Shown piece after piece: positions 8,275 through 17,537 of a stretch of 64,000 nt of DNA. A program made the translations under genes and the position numbers. The notes under the pieces were generated by a model. It ran no database searches. It had not been told where the DNA came from and saw only the letters and a list, made by a program, of their open reading frames with translations. Numbering within the stretch: position 1 is the stretch's first letter; each line of letters starts with the position of its first letter. Source of the DNA: JAHCIE01 sp034431435 (GTDB taxonomy: Bacteria; Chloroflexota; Anaerolineae; Epilineales; JAHCIE01); contig DAOUDG010000030.1 of the NCBI GenBank assembly GCA_034431435.1, forward strand, positions 124,001-188,000, written 5' to 3'.

Positions 8275-8574
8275 CGCGATCCTCCTTGTCTGCATCGTAG
8301 GGTCTTGAACACTCTACCCATGTGAGTTGCACATTCCTCGCCAAATCCGGCATTTCGGGGCCTGATCCGCGAGAGATCGTCGTTCTGGGTCGCGAATCCC
8401 ATGCCTGGGCCTGGAAATGCGAACAGAGCGGCCAGCTGGCCGCCCTGCCATCCATAGCGGTGGTGGGTATCAGGGTGTGGAGGCGAATCAAGATTCGGGA
8501 TATGCGCGCCGCAGAGCGGGCGCGCGAAGAGTCTTTCACCGCACCGGGCAAGCACCTGGCCGCAGCGAGGGGCG
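8275..8574. other. 300-bp non-coding region upstream of the six-gene operon
   Basis: No convincing gene lies here; the open frames overlapping it have shadow-type composition. It must hold the minus-strand promoter of the operon, but I see no well-spaced -35/-10 pair. The clearest structure is a perfect 16-bp palindrome at 8428-8443 centred on CAGCTG, which could be a regulator-binding site. The Shine-Dalgarno of the first operon gene is at 8281-8289. Confidence 0.5.
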
Positions 8575-9327
8575 TTACATGCTGCGCAGCGCCGTTGGCA
8601 GGTCGGCGAGGCCGTCAATCACAGTCGGCGTGCCCACAGAGCCGTTGGCTTGGAAGGGTGGCCGCACCAGAACGGCCCGCGCGCCGGCCGCCTGAATCCA
8701 TTCGACAACGACAGGCTGGTCATCGACGAAGACGGCGGTGGACGGTTCCACGCCGCAGTCCGCCAGAATGCGCCGGTAGTACTCGGGGCCATCCTTCAGG
8801 CGCTCCACCAGGTCTGGCCCATACAGGCGGTGGAAGCAGCCCCGCACGCCCATGCCGGTCAGGTAGCCGTCAAGCGCGATGGAACTCTCGCTGGAGGCGG
8901 TGTGCAGGGTGTAGCCGTCGCGCCTGAGCGTCTGGATAGCAGTCACGACGCCCGGCAGCGCGGAGCGCACCCGCCGTGTGACAAAAGCGGTCGCCTCGTC
9001 AGCCAGGGCGACCGCCTCGTCGTTGGGTAGGCGCGGCAGGTCCAGCAGGCGGCACATCCCATGCAGCCACGCGACCTGGTAGAGGTGGTGGAAGCCCGCG
9101 TAGGTCTCGCCACCCTCCCGCCACAGCCGCGCCGAGTAGTCGGCCCAGGTCTCCCCGCCGCTCCATAGATCGTCGGTGTAGACCCGATTGGCCTCCGCCC
9201 AGCCCTCGGCCGTGCGGCCCAGGCGGGGCGGGAAGAACTCGCCGAGCAGGCGCTGCCACTAGGGGGTGCGCAGCGTGTTGTCGTTCATCACGCCGCCGTC
9301 GTCCAGGAACAGGGTGGGGCGCTGCAT
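8575..9327 (-). pseudogene. HAD-superfamily phosphatase gene interrupted by an in-frame amber codon
   Basis: From the ATG at 9327, preceded by TGGAGG, the frame reads FLDDGGVMND (HAD motif I region) and hits TAG at 9261-9259, codon 23, then continues open for 227 codons to the TAA at 8575-8577. The continuation has HTASSES (motif II Ser/Thr), a Lys in VERLKDGPEYY (motif III) and FVDDQPVVVEW (motif IV). The reading either side (RTP*WQRLLGEFF) suggests a Gln codon CAG changed to TAG. An internal ATG at 9057 would give only a 160-residue fragment without motif I. Either a recent nonsense mutation or a sequence error. It lies 15 bases downstream of the ABC-F gene and may have shared its transcript. 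Confidence 0.8.
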
Positions 9328-9342
9328 GGTGGCCTCCAGCGG

Positions 9343-11040
9343 TCAGCGACGCAGCGCGGTCCGCGCCGCTGGCGACAGGGTCGCGCCGCTGGCCTGCGCC
9401 GCCTCGCGCTTCTTCTCCATATAGTAGGTGTAGTTGCCCGCATACTCCACCAGCCGACCGTCACGCAGCTCGACAATGCGCGTGCACAGGCGGTCCAGGA
9501 AGTAGCGGTCGTGGGAGATGATAAGGGACGTGCCCTTGAAATCCTGCAAGGCGTCTTCCAACACCTCGCACGACGGAATGTCCAGGTTGTTGGTCGGCTC
9601 ATCCAGCAGCAAGAAGTTGGCGGGGCTGAGCATCAGCTTCGCCATTTGCAGGCGCGCCTTCTCGCCGCCGCTGAGGGTCTTGACGGGCTGCTGGGCCTTC
9701 TGGAAGCCGAACAGAAAGCGCCCCAGGTAGCCGAAGGCCTCGCGCTCGTACATGGGCTTGATGGCGCGCACCTCCTCCAGGGGTGTGGCGTCATAGTTGA
9801 GAGTCTGGTGCTCCTGGGCGTAGTAGGTCAGGTGGACGCTGGGGCCGAGCCTGACGGCGCCCCAGGTTGGCGCTTCGCGGCCGAGGATGAGGCGGAACAG
9901 GACCGACTTGCCCGCGCCATTGGGGCCGACAAGCCCGACGCACTCGCCCTGCCAGAGCAGCAGGTCAATACCCTCGAAGAGGAAGTCGTCGCCGTCGAAG
10001 GTCTTGGCAACGTCTTGCATCTCCAGTACCTTGTCGGAGCCGCGCGTGGACAGGTTGAAGCTGAGGCCCATCGTCTTGCGGCTGAGGATGGGCTTGTCGA
10101 CCTGCTCATCTTGCAGGCGCTCCATGCGCCGCTCGACATTGCGGGCGCGCCTGACCATCTTTTCGTTCTGCCCGTTGGAGCTGTAGGACAGGATACGCAA
10201 CATGGCCTGGCGGAGACGCTCAATTTCCTGCGCTTGCAGCTCGAACATCTTCTGCTGGTGAAGTAGAGCCTGCTTCTTGGCGAAGGCATACTCGGAGTAG
10301 TTGCCCGGCCATACCACGACGCGGCCGGCCTCTAGCTCGGCGATCTCCTCGGCGACCACGTCCAGCAGGTAGCGGTCGTGGGAGATGATGACGACCGTGC
10401 CAGGGTAGTCGTTGATGAGGCGTTCCAGGAACACCTTGCTGTCGACGTCCAGGTGGTTATCTGGCTCGTCGAGCAGGAGCAGGTCAGGTTGGGTGACGAG
10501 CAGGCGGGTAATGCCGATGAGCTTCTTCTGGCCGCCCGATAGGACGCCACACGACAACGCAAGGTCATCGTCGCTGAAGCCCAGGCCCTTGAGCGTGGCG
10601 ACCACACGGTTGTGGTAGGTCAGGCCACCGAGGCGCTCATACTCGCCCAACGCCTGCTCGTGCTGCGTCATCACCTGCCCCAGGCGGTTCATGTCGCCGT
10701 AGACCTGGGGATCGGACAGGCTGTCCTCCAGGCTCTGAATCTGCGCCTCTAGTGCAGCAATGGCGGGCGAGGCCTGTAGGGCCGCCTGCAACACGCTCTG
10801 GTCAGGGTCGAGCTGGGGTTCCTGGGGCATGTAGCCGACGGTCGTGCCAGGGTGCCGCCAGATGCTGCCCTCGTCGGGCTGCAACTCGCCCGCGACGAGC
10901 TTGAACAAGGTGGACTTGCCCGCGCCGTTGGCGCCGACGAGGCCGATCTTCTTGCCCTTGCCAATCTGCCAGGCGAGCTTCTCAAAGACGGTGTTGCCGC
11001 CGTAGTGTTTGGTCAGGTCGGTGACGGTGATAATCAACAT
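9343..11040 (-). CDS. ABC-F family ATPase (ribosome-associated translation or antibiotic-resistance factor type)
   Basis: A 565-residue protein with two ABC domains and no membrane segment, the usual ABC-F layout. Domain 1 has Walker A GANGAGKST, signature LSGGQKKLIG and Walker B LLLLDEPDNHLD. A charged linker rich in Gln/Glu/Arg follows at about 240-300 (the P-site tRNA-interaction motif region). Domain 2 has GPNGAGKSV, LSGGEKARLQMAK and LLLDEPTNNLD. ABC-F proteins act at the ribosomal E site, either regulating translation or displacing antibiotics. Which subtype this is cannot be told from sequence reading alone. It is divergent from pepF; the broken HAD gene lies downstream. Confidence 0.93.
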   Translation of the reverse strand: MLIITVTDLTKHYGGNTVFEKLAWQIGKGKKIGLVGANGAGKSTLFKLVAGELQPDEGSIWRHPGTTVGYMPQEPQLDPDQSVLQAALQASPAIAALEAQIQSLEDSLSDPQVYGDMNRLGQVMTQHEQALGEYERLGGLTYHNRVVATLKGLGFSDDDLALSCGVLSGGQKKLIGITRLLVTQPDLLLLDEPDNHLDVDSKVFLERLINDYPGTVVIISHDRYLLDVVAEEIAELEAGRVVVWPGNYSEYAFAKKQALLHQQKMFELQAQEIERLRQAMLRILSYSSNGQNEKMVRRARNVERRMERLQDEQVDKPILSRKTMGLSFNLSTRGSDKVLEMQDVAKTFDGDDFLFEGIDLLLWQGECVGLVGPNGAGKSVLFRLILGREAPTWGAVRLGPSVHLTYYAQEHQTLNYDATPLEEVRAIKPMYEREAFGYLGRFLFGFQKAQQPVKTLSGGEKARLQMAKLMLSPANFLLLDEPTNNLDIPSCEVLEDALQDFKGTSLIISHDRYFLDRLCTRIVELRDGRLVEYAGNYTYYMEKKREAAQASGATLSPAARTALRR

Positions 11041-11159
11041 ACTGCACTTGCCTTTGCTGTCACGGAGGGTAGCCGCCCCTCATCATAACGGTTTCCGGCC
11101 AGCGTCGCATCCCCCGCCCGGATGAAACCTTATCCATCCTTTGGCGGGGAAGATAGGAT

Positions 11160-11189
11160 TTGGAAGATTGGAGACTGAGGGACTAGACT
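11160..11189 (+). promoter_or_regulatory. Possible sigma70-type promoter of pepF
   Basis: TTGGAA at 11160-11165 and TAGACT at 11184-11189 with 18 bp spacing, 28 bases before the pepF ATG at 11218, which has TTGGAGG as Shine-Dalgarno at 11207-11213. The match is moderate. Confidence 0.4.
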
Positions 11190-11217
11190 ACGTGTAATTC
11201 TACCCGTTGGAGGCACG

Positions 11218-13026
11218 ATGTCCACCACTGTTCCGCCCCGCAGTGAGATTCCCAAGCAATCTACCTGGAGTACCGAGAGCATCTTCGCCAGCGATGACGC
11301 CTGGGAGGCCGAATTTGAGCGAGTGAGCGCCAGCCTGCCCGCGCTGGATGGCTATCAGGGGCGGCTGGCCGAGGGGTCGAGGGTTCTGGCCGACTACTTT
11401 GCCGAGTCGGAGGCCCTGCTGTACAACGTATGGCGGGTGTGGATCTACGCCGGTATGAAGGCAGTGGTCGATATGGCCGATCAGGCGGCGCAGGCGCGTG
11501 ACAGCCGAGCGCAGGGCCTCTACGCGCGGGCGGCGGCGGCGACGGCTTTTGCCGAGCCGGAGCTGATCCAGATCGGCTTCGATCGGCTGCGCCAGTGGAT
11601 GCAGGCTGAGCCGCGCCTGGCCCACTACGGCCACTACCTGGACCGGCTGGAGAAACGTCAGACCCACGTGCGCTCGGCCGAGGTCGAGAATCTGTTGAGC
11701 GAGGTCATGGAGCCGTTTTGGACGGCGTCGGCGACGCATGGCGTGCTGGCGAATGCCGACCTGGTGTTCCCGCCCGCCCGAGCGTCCGATGGTGTCACGA
11801 CGTTCGAGGTCACCCAGGGCACGATCACCGCGTTAGTCACGCACCCCGACCGCGAGGTTCGCCGCACGGCCTGGGAAGGTTACGCCGATGCCCATCTGGG
11901 CGTCAAGAACACCGTAGCCAACGCCCTGGCGGCGGGCGTCAAACAGGACGTGTTTCTGGCCCGCGCCCGCCGCTACCCATCCTCGCTGGCGGCGGCGACG
12001 GAAGCGTCCGATATCCCCGTCGAGGTGTTTCACAACCTGATTGCCACGTTCCGCGCCCACCTGCCGACCTGGCGCCGCTACTGGCGGGTGCGCCGCAAGG
12101 CGCTGGGCGTCAGCCCCCTGCGCGAGTACGACGCGCGCGCCCCGCTGACGGCGGCCAAGGCGGTCGTTCCGTTCGACCAGGCGGTGGCCTGGATTGGGGA
12201 GGGCATGGCCCCGCTGGGCGAGGAGTACGTGGCGACGCTGCGGCGCGGCGTGCTAGAAGAGCGCTGGGTGGACGTGTACCCCAACAAGGGCAAGCGCATG
12301 GGCGCGTTCTCGACCGGCACGCCCGGTACGCACCCGTTCATCTTCATGAGCTACAACGACGACCTGTTCAGCCTGAGCACGCTGGCCCACGAATTGGGGC
12401 ACTCGCTGCACTCCTACCTGACCTGGCAAACGCAGCCCTTCGTGTACAGCGGCTACGGCATGTTTGTCGCCGAGGTCGCGTCGAATTTCAACCAGGCCCT
12501 GGTGCGTGACTATCTGCTGCGTACCCATCCCGACCGCGATTTTCAGATCGGCATCATCGAAGAGGCGATGGCGAACTTCCACCGCTACTTCTTCGTCATG
12601 CCGACCCTGGCCCGCTTTGAATTGGAGATTCACGAGCGGACCGAGCGAGGCCAGGCGCTAACCGCCGACAGCCTCAACGACCTGCTGGCCGACCTGTTCG
12701 CCGAGGGCTACGGTGACGAGGTCGAGGTTGACCGTCCACGCACGGGCATTACCTGGGCGCAGTTCCACACCCATCTGTACTCCAACTTCTACGTCTACCA
12801 GTATGCGACGGGCATCTCTGGCGCGCACGCCCTGGCCGAGCGCGTGCTGACGGGCGGGCCTGCCGCCGCTCAGGATTACCTGGCGTTCCTGCGAGCGGGC
12901 GGCTCCCTATACCCCCTGGATGCGCTGCGGTTGGCGGGCATCGATCTGTCCACGCCGCAGCCGGTCGAGCAGACCTTTGCCGTCATGGCGCGCTACGTGG
13001 GGCGGCTGGAGGAGTTGGTGGGCTAG
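11218..13026 (+). CDS. pepF: Oligoendopeptidase F, M3 family zinc metallopeptidase
   Basis: A 602-residue cytoplasmic thimet-family oligopeptidase, the normal length for PepF. The zinc site is LAHELGHSLHSYL, with His391, Glu392 and His395, and the third ligand Glu lies in the following helix (FVAEVASNFNQALV). The N-terminal M3 domain (residues 20-200) is helical. The C-terminal FYVYQYATGISGAHALAERV is the substrate-binding Tyr/His region typical of the family. PepF cleaves short peptides of roughly 7-17 residues, feeding peptide turnover. Its start is supported by TTGGAGG. The next gene, adenine deaminase, has its own promoter in the 91-base gap. Confidence 0.95.
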   Translation: MSTTVPPRSEIPKQSTWSTESIFASDDAWEAEFERVSASLPALDGYQGRLAEGSRVLADYFAESEALLYNVWRVWIYAGMKAVVDMADQAAQARDSRAQGLYARAAAATAFAEPELIQIGFDRLRQWMQAEPRLAHYGHYLDRLEKRQTHVRSAEVENLLSEVMEPFWTASATHGVLANADLVFPPARASDGVTTFEVTQGTITALVTHPDREVRRTAWEGYADAHLGVKNTVANALAAGVKQDVFLARARRYPSSLAAATEASDIPVEVFHNLIATFRAHLPTWRRYWRVRRKALGVSPLREYDARAPLTAAKAVVPFDQAVAWIGEGMAPLGEEYVATLRRGVLEERWVDVYPNKGKRMGAFSTGTPGTHPFIFMSYNDDLFSLSTLAHELGHSLHSYLTWQTQPFVYSGYGMFVAEVASNFNQALVRDYLLRTHPDRDFQIGIIEEAMANFHRYFFVMPTLARFELEIHERTERGQALTADSLNDLLADLFAEGYGDEVEVDRPRTGITWAQFHTHLYSNFYVYQYATGISGAHALAERVLTGGPAAAQDYLAFLRAGGSLYPLDALRLAGIDLSTPQPVEQTFAVMARYVGRLEELVG

Positions 13027-13049
13027 GCGCTGCGGGCGCGGGCAAGGGA

Positions 13050-13078
13050 TTGACTCTGCCCGGCTCGCGCCCTACAAT
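13050..13078 (+). promoter_or_regulatory. Sigma70-type promoter of the adenine deaminase gene
   Basis: TTGACT at 13050-13055 and TACAAT at 13073-13078 with exactly 17 bp between, 40 bases before the ATG at 13118. A purine-rich GAAGAGGAA lies between as Shine-Dalgarno. Confidence 0.8.
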
Positions 13079-13117
13079 GCCCACATTGGCTCAATTGCAC
13101 GAAGAGGAATCCCAATC

Positions 13118-14917
13118 ATGCCGCCACGACAACCGTGGAGTGATGTCTCGCGCGACCTGGTCGACTGCGCCATGGGTCGCGTCCCCGCTGACCTGGTCAT
13201 CCGCGACGGCCGCTGGGTGTGCGTCCAATCGGGCGAGATTCTCGCCCACACCGACATCGCCGTCAAAGGCTCGCGCATTGCCTGGGTCGGCCCTGACGCG
13301 GGCCACACGTTCGGCCCCGACACTCAGGTCATCGACGCCGCCGACCGCTACCTGGTGCCCGGCCTGCTCGACGCCCACATGCACGTCGAGTCGGGCATGG
13401 TCACCGTTACCGAGTTCGTCCGCGCCGTCGCGCCCCACGGCACGACGGGCATGTTCATCGACCCCCACGAGATCGCTAACGTTTTCGGCCTGGCTGGCGT
13501 GCGGCTTATGGTGGACGAAGCGGCCGTTCAGCCCATCAACGTTTGGGTGCAGATGCCGTCATGCGTGCCGTCAGCCCCCGGCCTGGAGACGCCCGGCGCG
13601 TCCATCGGCCCCCATGAGGTGCGCGAGGCGATGACCTGGCCTGGCGTCATCGGCCTGGGCGAGATGATGAACTTCCCCGGCGTCTTCATGTCCGACCCCA
13701 ACATGCACGCCGAGATGGCCGAGACGATGCGCGCCGACAAGACCATCGGCGGCCACTACGCCGCCTTCGACCTGGGCCGACCCTTTCACGCCTACGCGGC
13801 GGGCGGCGCGGAGGACGACCACGAAGTGACCCGCGCCGAGGATGCCGTGGCTCGCGTTCGTCAGGGCATGAAGGCCATGCTGCGCTTCGGCTCCGCCTGG
13901 TACGACGTGGCTGGCCCCGTCAAGGCTGTCACCGAGCTGGGCCTAGACGCGCGCCACTTTATCCTGTGCACCGACGACTCCCACCCCGGCACCCTGGTCC
14001 ACGAGGGCCACATGGACCGCGTGCTGCGCCACGCCATTAGCCAGGGTGTGCGGCCCATGACGGCTATCCAGATGATGACCCTCAATACCGCCGAGCACTT
14101 CGGTGTGACGCGCGACGTGGGCCTCATCGCTCCCGGCCGCTACGCTGACATCGTGCTGACGAGCGACCTGGCCGACTTCCGCGCCGAGATCGTCATCGCA
14201 GCGGGCGAGGTCATTGCCCAGGGCGGCGCGTGGACGGTCGACCTGCCCGCCTTCGACTACCCGGCCTGGGTCAAGCAATCGGTTCACCTGGCCCGTGACC
14301 TGACCGCCGCCGACTTTGCCGTGCCTGCTCCCGCCACCCGCCGCGACGGTCGCGTCCGCGCCAACGTCATCGGCGTCATAGAGAACCAGGCCCCAACACG
14401 CCACGTCGTCCTCGACCTGCCCGTGACCGACGGCCATGTGCCCGCCGACGCGACGCAGGGTGTGGCCAAGGTCGCGCTGGTCGAGCGGCATCGCGGCACG
14501 GGTGGCGTGCAGGTCGGCTTCGTCCAGGGCTTCGGCTTCGACCGCCCCTGCGCCATCGCTTCCACCGTCGCCCATGACAGCCACCACATGCTGGTCGTCG
14601 GCACTGATGACGGCGATATGACCCTGGCCGCCAACGAGCTGGCGCGGCGCGGCGGCGGCATGCTCGTCGTGCGCGAGGGCCAGGTGCGCGCCGTGGTCGA
14701 GCTACCCATCGCCGGCCTGATGTCGGACGAGCGCGCCGAGGTCGTCGCCGATAAGGCCGAGGCCGTGCTAGCCGAGTACCGCGCCTGTGGCTGTACGCTA
14801 AATAACGCCAACATGCAGCTCAGCCTGCTGGCCCTGGTCGTCATTCCCGAACTGCGCATCTCCGACCTGGGCCTGGTGGACGTGACCCAGTTCAAGCTGG
14901 TGGACGTGCTGGAGTGA
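13118..14917 (+). CDS. ade: Adenine deaminase
   Basis: A 599-residue amidohydrolase of the Ade type, which converts adenine to hypoxanthine for purine salvage; length is normal for the family. The metal-binding motif GLLDAHMHVESGM is near residue 85, followed by PHGTTGMFIDPHEIANVFG. FILCTDDSHPGTL carries the late Asp and His ligands. The C-terminal domain with DGDMTLAANELARRGGGM and the cysteine-containing YRACGCTLNNANMQLSLLAL is characteristic of bacterial adenine deaminases. The frame is open further upstream, but the ATG at 13118 has both promoter and ribosome site in front of it. A secreted-protein gene follows after 19 bases, apparently in the same transcript. Confidence 0.95.
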   Translation: MPPRQPWSDVSRDLVDCAMGRVPADLVIRDGRWVCVQSGEILAHTDIAVKGSRIAWVGPDAGHTFGPDTQVIDAADRYLVPGLLDAHMHVESGMVTVTEFVRAVAPHGTTGMFIDPHEIANVFGLAGVRLMVDEAAVQPINVWVQMPSCVPSAPGLETPGASIGPHEVREAMTWPGVIGLGEMMNFPGVFMSDPNMHAEMAETMRADKTIGGHYAAFDLGRPFHAYAAGGAEDDHEVTRAEDAVARVRQGMKAMLRFGSAWYDVAGPVKAVTELGLDARHFILCTDDSHPGTLVHEGHMDRVLRHAISQGVRPMTAIQMMTLNTAEHFGVTRDVGLIAPGRYADIVLTSDLADFRAEIVIAAGEVIAQGGAWTVDLPAFDYPAWVKQSVHLARDLTAADFAVPAPATRRDGRVRANVIGVIENQAPTRHVVLDLPVTDGHVPADATQGVAKVALVERHRGTGGVQVGFVQGFGFDRPCAIASTVAHDSHHMLVVGTDDGDMTLAANELARRGGGMLVVREGQVRAVVELPIAGLMSDERAEVVADKAEAVLAEYRACGCTLNNANMQLSLLALVVIPELRISDLGLVDVTQFKLVDVLE

Positions 14918-14936
14918 TGAACAAGGAGGTAGCCCC

Positions 14937-16205
14937 GTGAAGCGTCTACGCCTGGTGTTGCTGCCCGCGTTGCTGCTGGTCCTGGCCCTGGTGGCTCTGC
15001 CCGCGCCCGCGAGCGCGCAGAGCTGCACCTTCGTGCTGGGTTTCAAGACTCTCCATGACCTGATCCCCGGCGTGGTCGGTAATTGCGTCACCAACGAGTA
15101 CCACGACGGCGTCGGCAATGGCTATCAGCAGACCGTCAATGGCCTGATGCAGTGGCGCAAGTCGGACAACTGGACGGCCTTCACCAACGGCTATCGGACA
15201 TGGGTCAATGGCCCCTTCGGCGTCCAGAGCCGCCTCAATACCCAGCGCTTCGCCTGGGAGGCCAACCGCGAGGGTCTGCCCGTCGTGCCCGGCTCCGGCG
15301 CGCCGCCCAACCTGTACTACGACGACCGCAGCAACGCCGAGGCGCTGATGCTGTCGTGGGTGAACGCCCTCAACCAGAAACAGTACCTGCGCGCCTACTC
15401 CTATTGGGAGCCGGGCGCGCCGGGCCTGCCACCCTTCCCGCAGTTCGAGCAGGGCTACCAGAACACGGCGACGACCCAGATCAGCTTCGGCCAGATGACT
15501 GAGGACGCGGGCGCGGGCCAGTTCTACACCAACGTACCCGTCGTCCTCACCAGCCAGCTGACCAACGGCACGGTCCAGACCTTCGTTGGCTGCTACACGC
15601 TGCACCTGGCGAACCCCGGCATCCAGGGTGTGCCCTTCCAGTCGCTGGGCATCCGCTCGGCCAACGTGGTGCAGATTCCGGCGGGCCAGGACCCGGCCGC
15701 ACGCCTGGCAACCATCTGCGCCAACGCGGGCAGTCCGGTTGCACCGCTGCCCCCCTACGCTCCAGGCGACATCAGCGCGACGCGCTACCTCGACGACCGT
15801 AGCGACGCCGTGCAGGTGCTGCGGTCGCTGTTCAACGCCGTCAACCGCAAGGAGTACGCTCGCGCCTACGGCTATTGGAAGCCGGGCGCGGTGGGCCTGC
15901 CGCCCTTCCCACAGTTCGAGCAGGGCTACCAGAACACGCAGTCTGTTCAACTCACAACGGGCGCGGTCAGGACGGGCGTCGGCGCGGGGCAGACGTACTA
16001 CAGCGTGCCCGTGACCCTCGTCGCCCAGACGACGGGCGGCCAGCAGACCTTCGTCGGCTGCTACGTGCTGCACCTGGGCAGCCCCTACGCGCAGGCGACA
16101 CCGCCTTACCAGCCCATCGGTATCCAGCAAGGGAAGCTGACCCAGGTTGCCAACGGCACGAACACCGCGCCGCTGATGGCGACGGCGTGTCAGGGGATAC
16201 CGTAG
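14937..16205 (+). CDS. Secreted protein with two copies of a conserved domain
   Basis: A 422-residue protein starting at GTG 14937 behind a strong AAGGAGGT. Residues 1-28 are a signal peptide (LVLLPALLLVLALVALP, cleavage after ASA). Two homologous domains follow, each opening with YxDDRS near residues 123 and 282, continuing with AY.YW.PGA.GLPPFP and QFEQGYQNT, and ending with a TFVGCY.LHL segment. An N-terminal Trp-rich region (QWRKSDNWTAFTNGYRTW) precedes them. I do not recognise a named family. The duplication is clear in both protein and DNA. It is probably extracellular or on the cell surface. Confidence 0.85.
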   Translation: MKRLRLVLLPALLLVLALVALPAPASAQSCTFVLGFKTLHDLIPGVVGNCVTNEYHDGVGNGYQQTVNGLMQWRKSDNWTAFTNGYRTWVNGPFGVQSRLNTQRFAWEANREGLPVVPGSGAPPNLYYDDRSNAEALMLSWVNALNQKQYLRAYSYWEPGAPGLPPFPQFEQGYQNTATTQISFGQMTEDAGAGQFYTNVPVVLTSQLTNGTVQTFVGCYTLHLANPGIQGVPFQSLGIRSANVVQIPAGQDPAARLATICANAGSPVAPLPPYAPGDISATRYLDDRSDAVQVLRSLFNAVNRKEYARAYGYWKPGAVGLPPFPQFEQGYQNTQSVQLTTGAVRTGVGAGQTYYSVPVTLVAQTTGGQQTFVGCYVLHLGSPYAQATPPYQPIGIQQGKLTQVANGTNTAPLMATACQGIP

Positions 16206-16325
16206 CGCGGCTGAAATCCAACCTCCCCGCAAGGAGCGTCTCTCTACTGAGCGTCTGTGACACGACCGATTCGATGCCTGTCTATGTGGGGGCATCGGTT
16301 GGCCTGGAGACTATCAGGAGGGCGT

Positions 16326-17315
16326 ATGGGGGGGAGCGTAAGCGGCTTCGAGAGCGCCGTCAGGGTTGGCGTCAAACGTACGTCGGCTGTGCTGATCTGG
16401 CTGTGTCTGATGGTGATAGCTGTTGGGGCCACCCTGCCAGCGGGGCGCAGCGAGGCCGCCGCAGGCATGACGGTGACCCTGTTGGCTCAGGGTGGCGCAA
16501 CATTCACGAACCCCCTGGACGCCACACCCGACCCCACGGCGACGATGGTGTACTTCGTGGCCCGCGCGGCCAATGGCGAGCCGGGCGTCTTCCGCGTCTC
16601 GACGGCTGGCGGCCCTGTCCAGAATGTGCTCGTCGGCGCACCGCTGGCGGCGCCACGGGGCGTCGTCTTCTCGGCTGACGGCCAGACCCTCTACGTGGCC
16701 GACCCGGAGGCGGCGGGGGGCGGGGCCGTGTTCGCGTTGCCTGTGGCCGGTGGCCCCGCGAGCGTCGTGCCCGGCACGCTGGGAACGCGACCGAGGGCGC
16801 TCGACCTGGTGCGCAAGGGCCAGAGGGATGCCCTGTATGTCGCGGGCGTGGACCCGCGCAACCGCCGGGCGGAGGTGTGGCGGTTCGCTCCCATTGGGAC
16901 AGGCGCGCGAACGTCGCTGCTGCGCGGCAGTCCGCTGGCGGTTGCTGACGGTATCGCGGTGGCGAGCAGCGGCGAGGTGTATGTGGCGGGTCGGAGCGGA
17001 AACAGCGACCGGACCGACGTGGTGCTGAAAATCGACGGGGGCAAGCACCAGCGCCTGGTGGGTTCCGTCCACTTGGGAAATCCGGCTGGCATGGCGTTGA
17101 CGCCGGACGAGGCGCAGTTGCTCATCTCGTCGCTGGCTGACGACGGCACGTCTCAGGTGCTGATTGTCGACCTGGCCACGCGCAGCCTGAGCACCTTCAA
17201 CGATGTGATCGGAGCCAATCGCGGTAGCGGCGGCCTCCACCGAGCGCACGAAGCCAACCTCTACGCCTGGTGCGGGATCGGGCGGCAAGGTGGTGTCTAC
17301 GGCGTCGGGCCGTAA
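16326..17315 (+). CDS. Exported beta-propeller protein of SMP-30/NHL type
   Basis: A 329-residue protein. The ATG at 16326 is chosen over the frame opening at 16257 because AGGAGG sits just before it and a signal peptide follows (SAVLIWLCLMVIAVGATLP, cut near SEAAA). The mature part has repeated blades such as GVVFSADGQTLYVADPE, GIAVASSGEVYVAG and GMALTPDEAQLLISSL, as in SMP-30/gluconolactonase-like or NHL propellers. Catalytic metal ligands of true lactonases are not evident, so function is open. A good terminator lies 33 bases after the stop. Confidence 0.8.
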   Translation: MGGSVSGFESAVRVGVKRTSAVLIWLCLMVIAVGATLPAGRSEAAAGMTVTLLAQGGATFTNPLDATPDPTATMVYFVARAANGEPGVFRVSTAGGPVQNVLVGAPLAAPRGVVFSADGQTLYVADPEAAGGGAVFALPVAGGPASVVPGTLGTRPRALDLVRKGQRDALYVAGVDPRNRRAEVWRFAPIGTGARTSLLRGSPLAVADGIAVASSGEVYVAGRSGNSDRTDVVLKIDGGKHQRLVGSVHLGNPAGMALTPDEAQLLISSLADDGTSQVLIVDLATRSLSTFNDVIGANRGSGGLHRAHEANLYAWCGIGRQGGVYGVGP

Positions 17316-17347
17316 GCCTGGCCTCGGCGGCAAGTAATGGGATTACG

Positions 17348-17374
17348 GGAGCGCGGCATCGCTAGCCGCGCTCC
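17348..17374 (+). terminator. Rho-independent terminator after the beta-propeller gene
   Basis: A perfect 10-bp GC-rich stem (17348-17357 with 17365-17374) and a 7-base loop, followed by TTATCATTCT. It ends the ade-secreted protein-propeller transcript. Confidence 0.8.
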
Positions 17375-17427
17375 TTATCATTCTCCCCCATCGCCCGAAC
17401 GGCGTCGCTAAATCATCCTTCTGCCCG

Positions 17428-17455
17428 TTGGCGAAAGCCCGCGCGTCCGTATACT
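17428..17455 (+). promoter_or_regulatory. Probable promoter of the phosphotransferase/MFS pair
   Basis: TTGGCG at 17428-17433 and TATACT at 17450-17455, 16 bp apart, about 80 bases before the ATG at 17538. The rest of the 222-base gap holds the terminator at 17348-17374. Confidence 0.55.
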
Positions 17456-17537
17456 TGGGACGACGGAAATGTCGAAAGGCTAACAACCAGGGCCGCCGGG
17501 CCGCCAGATCTTCGCCCTGGGGCGGACGGAGACGGAG

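Noticed and set aside
9259..9261. Programmed recoding of the amber codon
   Set aside because: No stem or context for selenocysteine applies to TAG and no pyrrolysine genes are seen; a point mutation is simpler.
12920..13117. Upstream extension of the adenine deaminase frame
   Set aside because: It overlaps the end of pepF and the ade promoter; the family N-terminus begins at 13118.
14946..16295. Minus-strand open frame of 449 codons
   Set aside because: Antisense to the secreted duplicated-domain protein that has signal peptide and AAGGAGGT.
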